DNA from: Gambelia wislizenii
Lineage: Eukaryota > Chordata > Lepidosauria > Squamata > Crotaphytidae
Length of the DNA stretch: 64,000 nt
Direction of reading: 5' to 3'
Assembly: GCA_030847615.1 (NCBI GenBank)
Contig: JAUMIR010000002.1
Span: 240,703,809 to 240,767,808, forward strand
A program made the position numbers and the translations under genes. The notes under the pieces are model-generated. The model did no database searches. It saw only the letters and a program-made list of their open reading frames with translations, and was not told where the DNA came from. Position 1 is the stretch's first letter. Each line of letters begins with the position of its first letter. Positions 62,750 to 64,000 of this stretch are shown here, piece after piece.

Positions 62750-63087
62750 CAGTAACACCCCTATATCCACTGATTCACCAGCTGCTGATGGTGAATGGTG
62801 AGGGGGGGCAAAGGGAGAGGAGGAGGAGATCTCACCTCCCTTCTCCCTTTGCCCCCCCCCCATGGCTCCGGTAGCAGCAATGGCAATGGGAGGGCAAAGG
62901 AAGGAGAAGAGGGGGTCTCGCTTTCCTTCTCCCTTCACCCGGTGGGATGGCTTCCGTGGTGGCAATGGCAATTGTGTGTGTGTTCACTATTATCCATGGA
63001 ATTCATTATCCAGGGAACCAATGGGAATCCACGGGAACCACGGGAAGCCCCTGGAACCAATCCCCCATGGATACGGGGGTCCTACTG
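62750..63087. mobile_element. Mariner-like element, M2-related
   Basis: CAGTAACACCCCTATATCCA after TA at the left; GGATACGGGGGTCCTACTG at the right. The interior holds G/A-rich and C/T-rich blocks in mirrored order (GGGCAAAGGGAGAGG facing CTCCCTTTGCCCCC). The right flank TA is absent. Confidence 0.65.
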
Positions 63088-63927
63088 GTTGTAATTCACA
63101 AGGTTGTAATTCATGTTTACAGTTGTTGCAATGATTGAGAGTTCCCCCAAAACCTACTCTAGAAGACAGGCAGCTGCACTAACACAGGGGTTTTTGAGAC
63201 ACTAGGGAGCCAGGGGCCAGTGAAGGAAGTGTCCAGCCCTCTCCTGTCAATGAAGTACTTTGCCACAAGCAGCTGCAGCAGGACTCTACTGTTATGCCTG
63301 CCTCTTAGATAGCATGGTACAAGAGTGTTTGGGGAGGGGCTCAGCACACCTGCAGCTCAGTTGGAGCTGCCTCACCTGTTCTTACTGAACAATCAGCCTG
63401 CCTAGATAAAGCAGGCAGCAAATACCTGTCAGATGCTGGAAGTGATGTCTATTATCTACTCTGGACAAGATGCCCAAGGCAGTTTGGAGACTGCCCTGCT
63501 TTCTGGACACTTGGAACTGGATCCTAAATACTCTTTTGTTCACCCCTCTGCCTTTCTTGGGTTTGCAGGGTATTGACTGGTTCTTGGCTTCTTGACCTCT
63601 AGACTGCTAAGTACCCATGCTGCTTCTCTCCTCTTCCAGTGAATTAAAACTCCTGCAGGCCCCCTGCGCAGTGCTTCAGAAATCCCTATGTTGGTGTGGC
63701 TATCTGGCTTCTAAGGTGGGTTTTGGGGGTTCTTATCAGAAGACATAGCTACAACAATGAAGCTCTGTTGTCATAGACATTTCTCCTGTTGCAAGACCAC
63801 ACCCCTTATTTTAAGGGCTATTGCAGTGGCTGGACCATTATTCTATGTTTTAATATTTAAAAAAAACCTGTCAAATATTTTTTCCAAAAAGAATTATAAC
63901 ATGCTGCTAATGCATTATCCCAACACT
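63088..63927. other. Unassigned sequence
   Basis: No recognised gene or repeat. Short open frames only. Confidence 0.4.
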
Positions 63928-64000
63928 AATCACCAACAGTGGTCTGCCCTGGCTTCACATCGGGAGGCATGGAGACGCACTATCCACAATGCTGCAGCCT
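63928..64000 (+). mobile_element. LINE-X copy 3, runs off the window
   Basis: AATCACCAACAGTGGTCTGC, then CATCGGGAGGCATGGAGACG and CTATCCACAATGCTGCAGCC match the C-terminal region of the LINE at 8588-9885 and the copy at 10487-10896. The start at 63928 is a 5' truncation; the rest lies beyond the window. Confidence 0.85.

Overview
This window looks like vertebrate, most likely squamate (lizard, perhaps iguanian), intergenic or intronic DNA. The argument rests on repeat content: tRNA-headed Sauria SINEs and 5S-rRNA-headed SINEs that share one 3' tail, a BovB LINE fragment, CR1 LINEs ending in the short CR1 terminal repeat, several SINEs typical of squamates, and many TA-flanked mariner/Tigger and 8-bp-flanked hAT-like elements. 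I found no host protein-coding exon, no functional rRNA or tRNA gene, no CRISPR array and no bacterial-type operon. The long open frames that can be recognised belong to retrotransposons.

Layout. 0.8-3 kb: decayed CR1 LINE (minus). 3-8.5 kb: mostly unique DNA with small DNA-transposon relics, microsatellites and a 5S-headed SINE. 8.5-11.1 kb: a 5'-truncated non-LTR retrotransposon that landed inside a palindromic MITE (11-bp target duplication), and a second copy of the same LINE in opposite orientation. 12.3-15.4 kb: a well-preserved tyrosine-recombinase (DIRS/Ngaro-like) retrotransposon on the minus strand, with RT, RNase H and an intact YR frame, joined at its 5' side to a GC-rich promoter-like island. 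15.5-18.5 kb: SINE, repeats and a Tigger-like element. 18.5-21.4 kb: one old hAT-like element stuffed with younger insertions. 21.6-23.4 kb: a second long CR1 copy ending in a self-complementary snap-back. 23.5-30 kb: DNA-transposon relics plus stretches that look unique. 30-31 kb: a three-layer nest (MITE, BovB, mariner). 31.4-32 kb: a 182-bp inverted repeat with 97% identical arms. 32.4-37.8 kb: a second, badly decayed DIRS1-like retrotransposon (plus). 38-64 kb: SINEs, mariner/Tigger, hAT and fold-back elements, including a palindrome of nearly 1 kb at 56.3-57.2 kb. The window ends inside a third copy of the 8.6-kb LINE.

The nested insertions give a relative chronology. The palindromic MITEs and one hAT family are oldest, LINEs and SINEs come next, and several TA-flanked mariner elements are among the youngest. 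The most unusual items are the YR retrotransposon, whose only breaks in the RT-RNase H frame are two in-frame TGA codons; the CpG-rich NF-Y/YY1/CRE-like promoter segment attached to it; and a strikingly dense set of large fold-back structures. All family names come from remembered consensus patterns and protein motifs; no database search was run.
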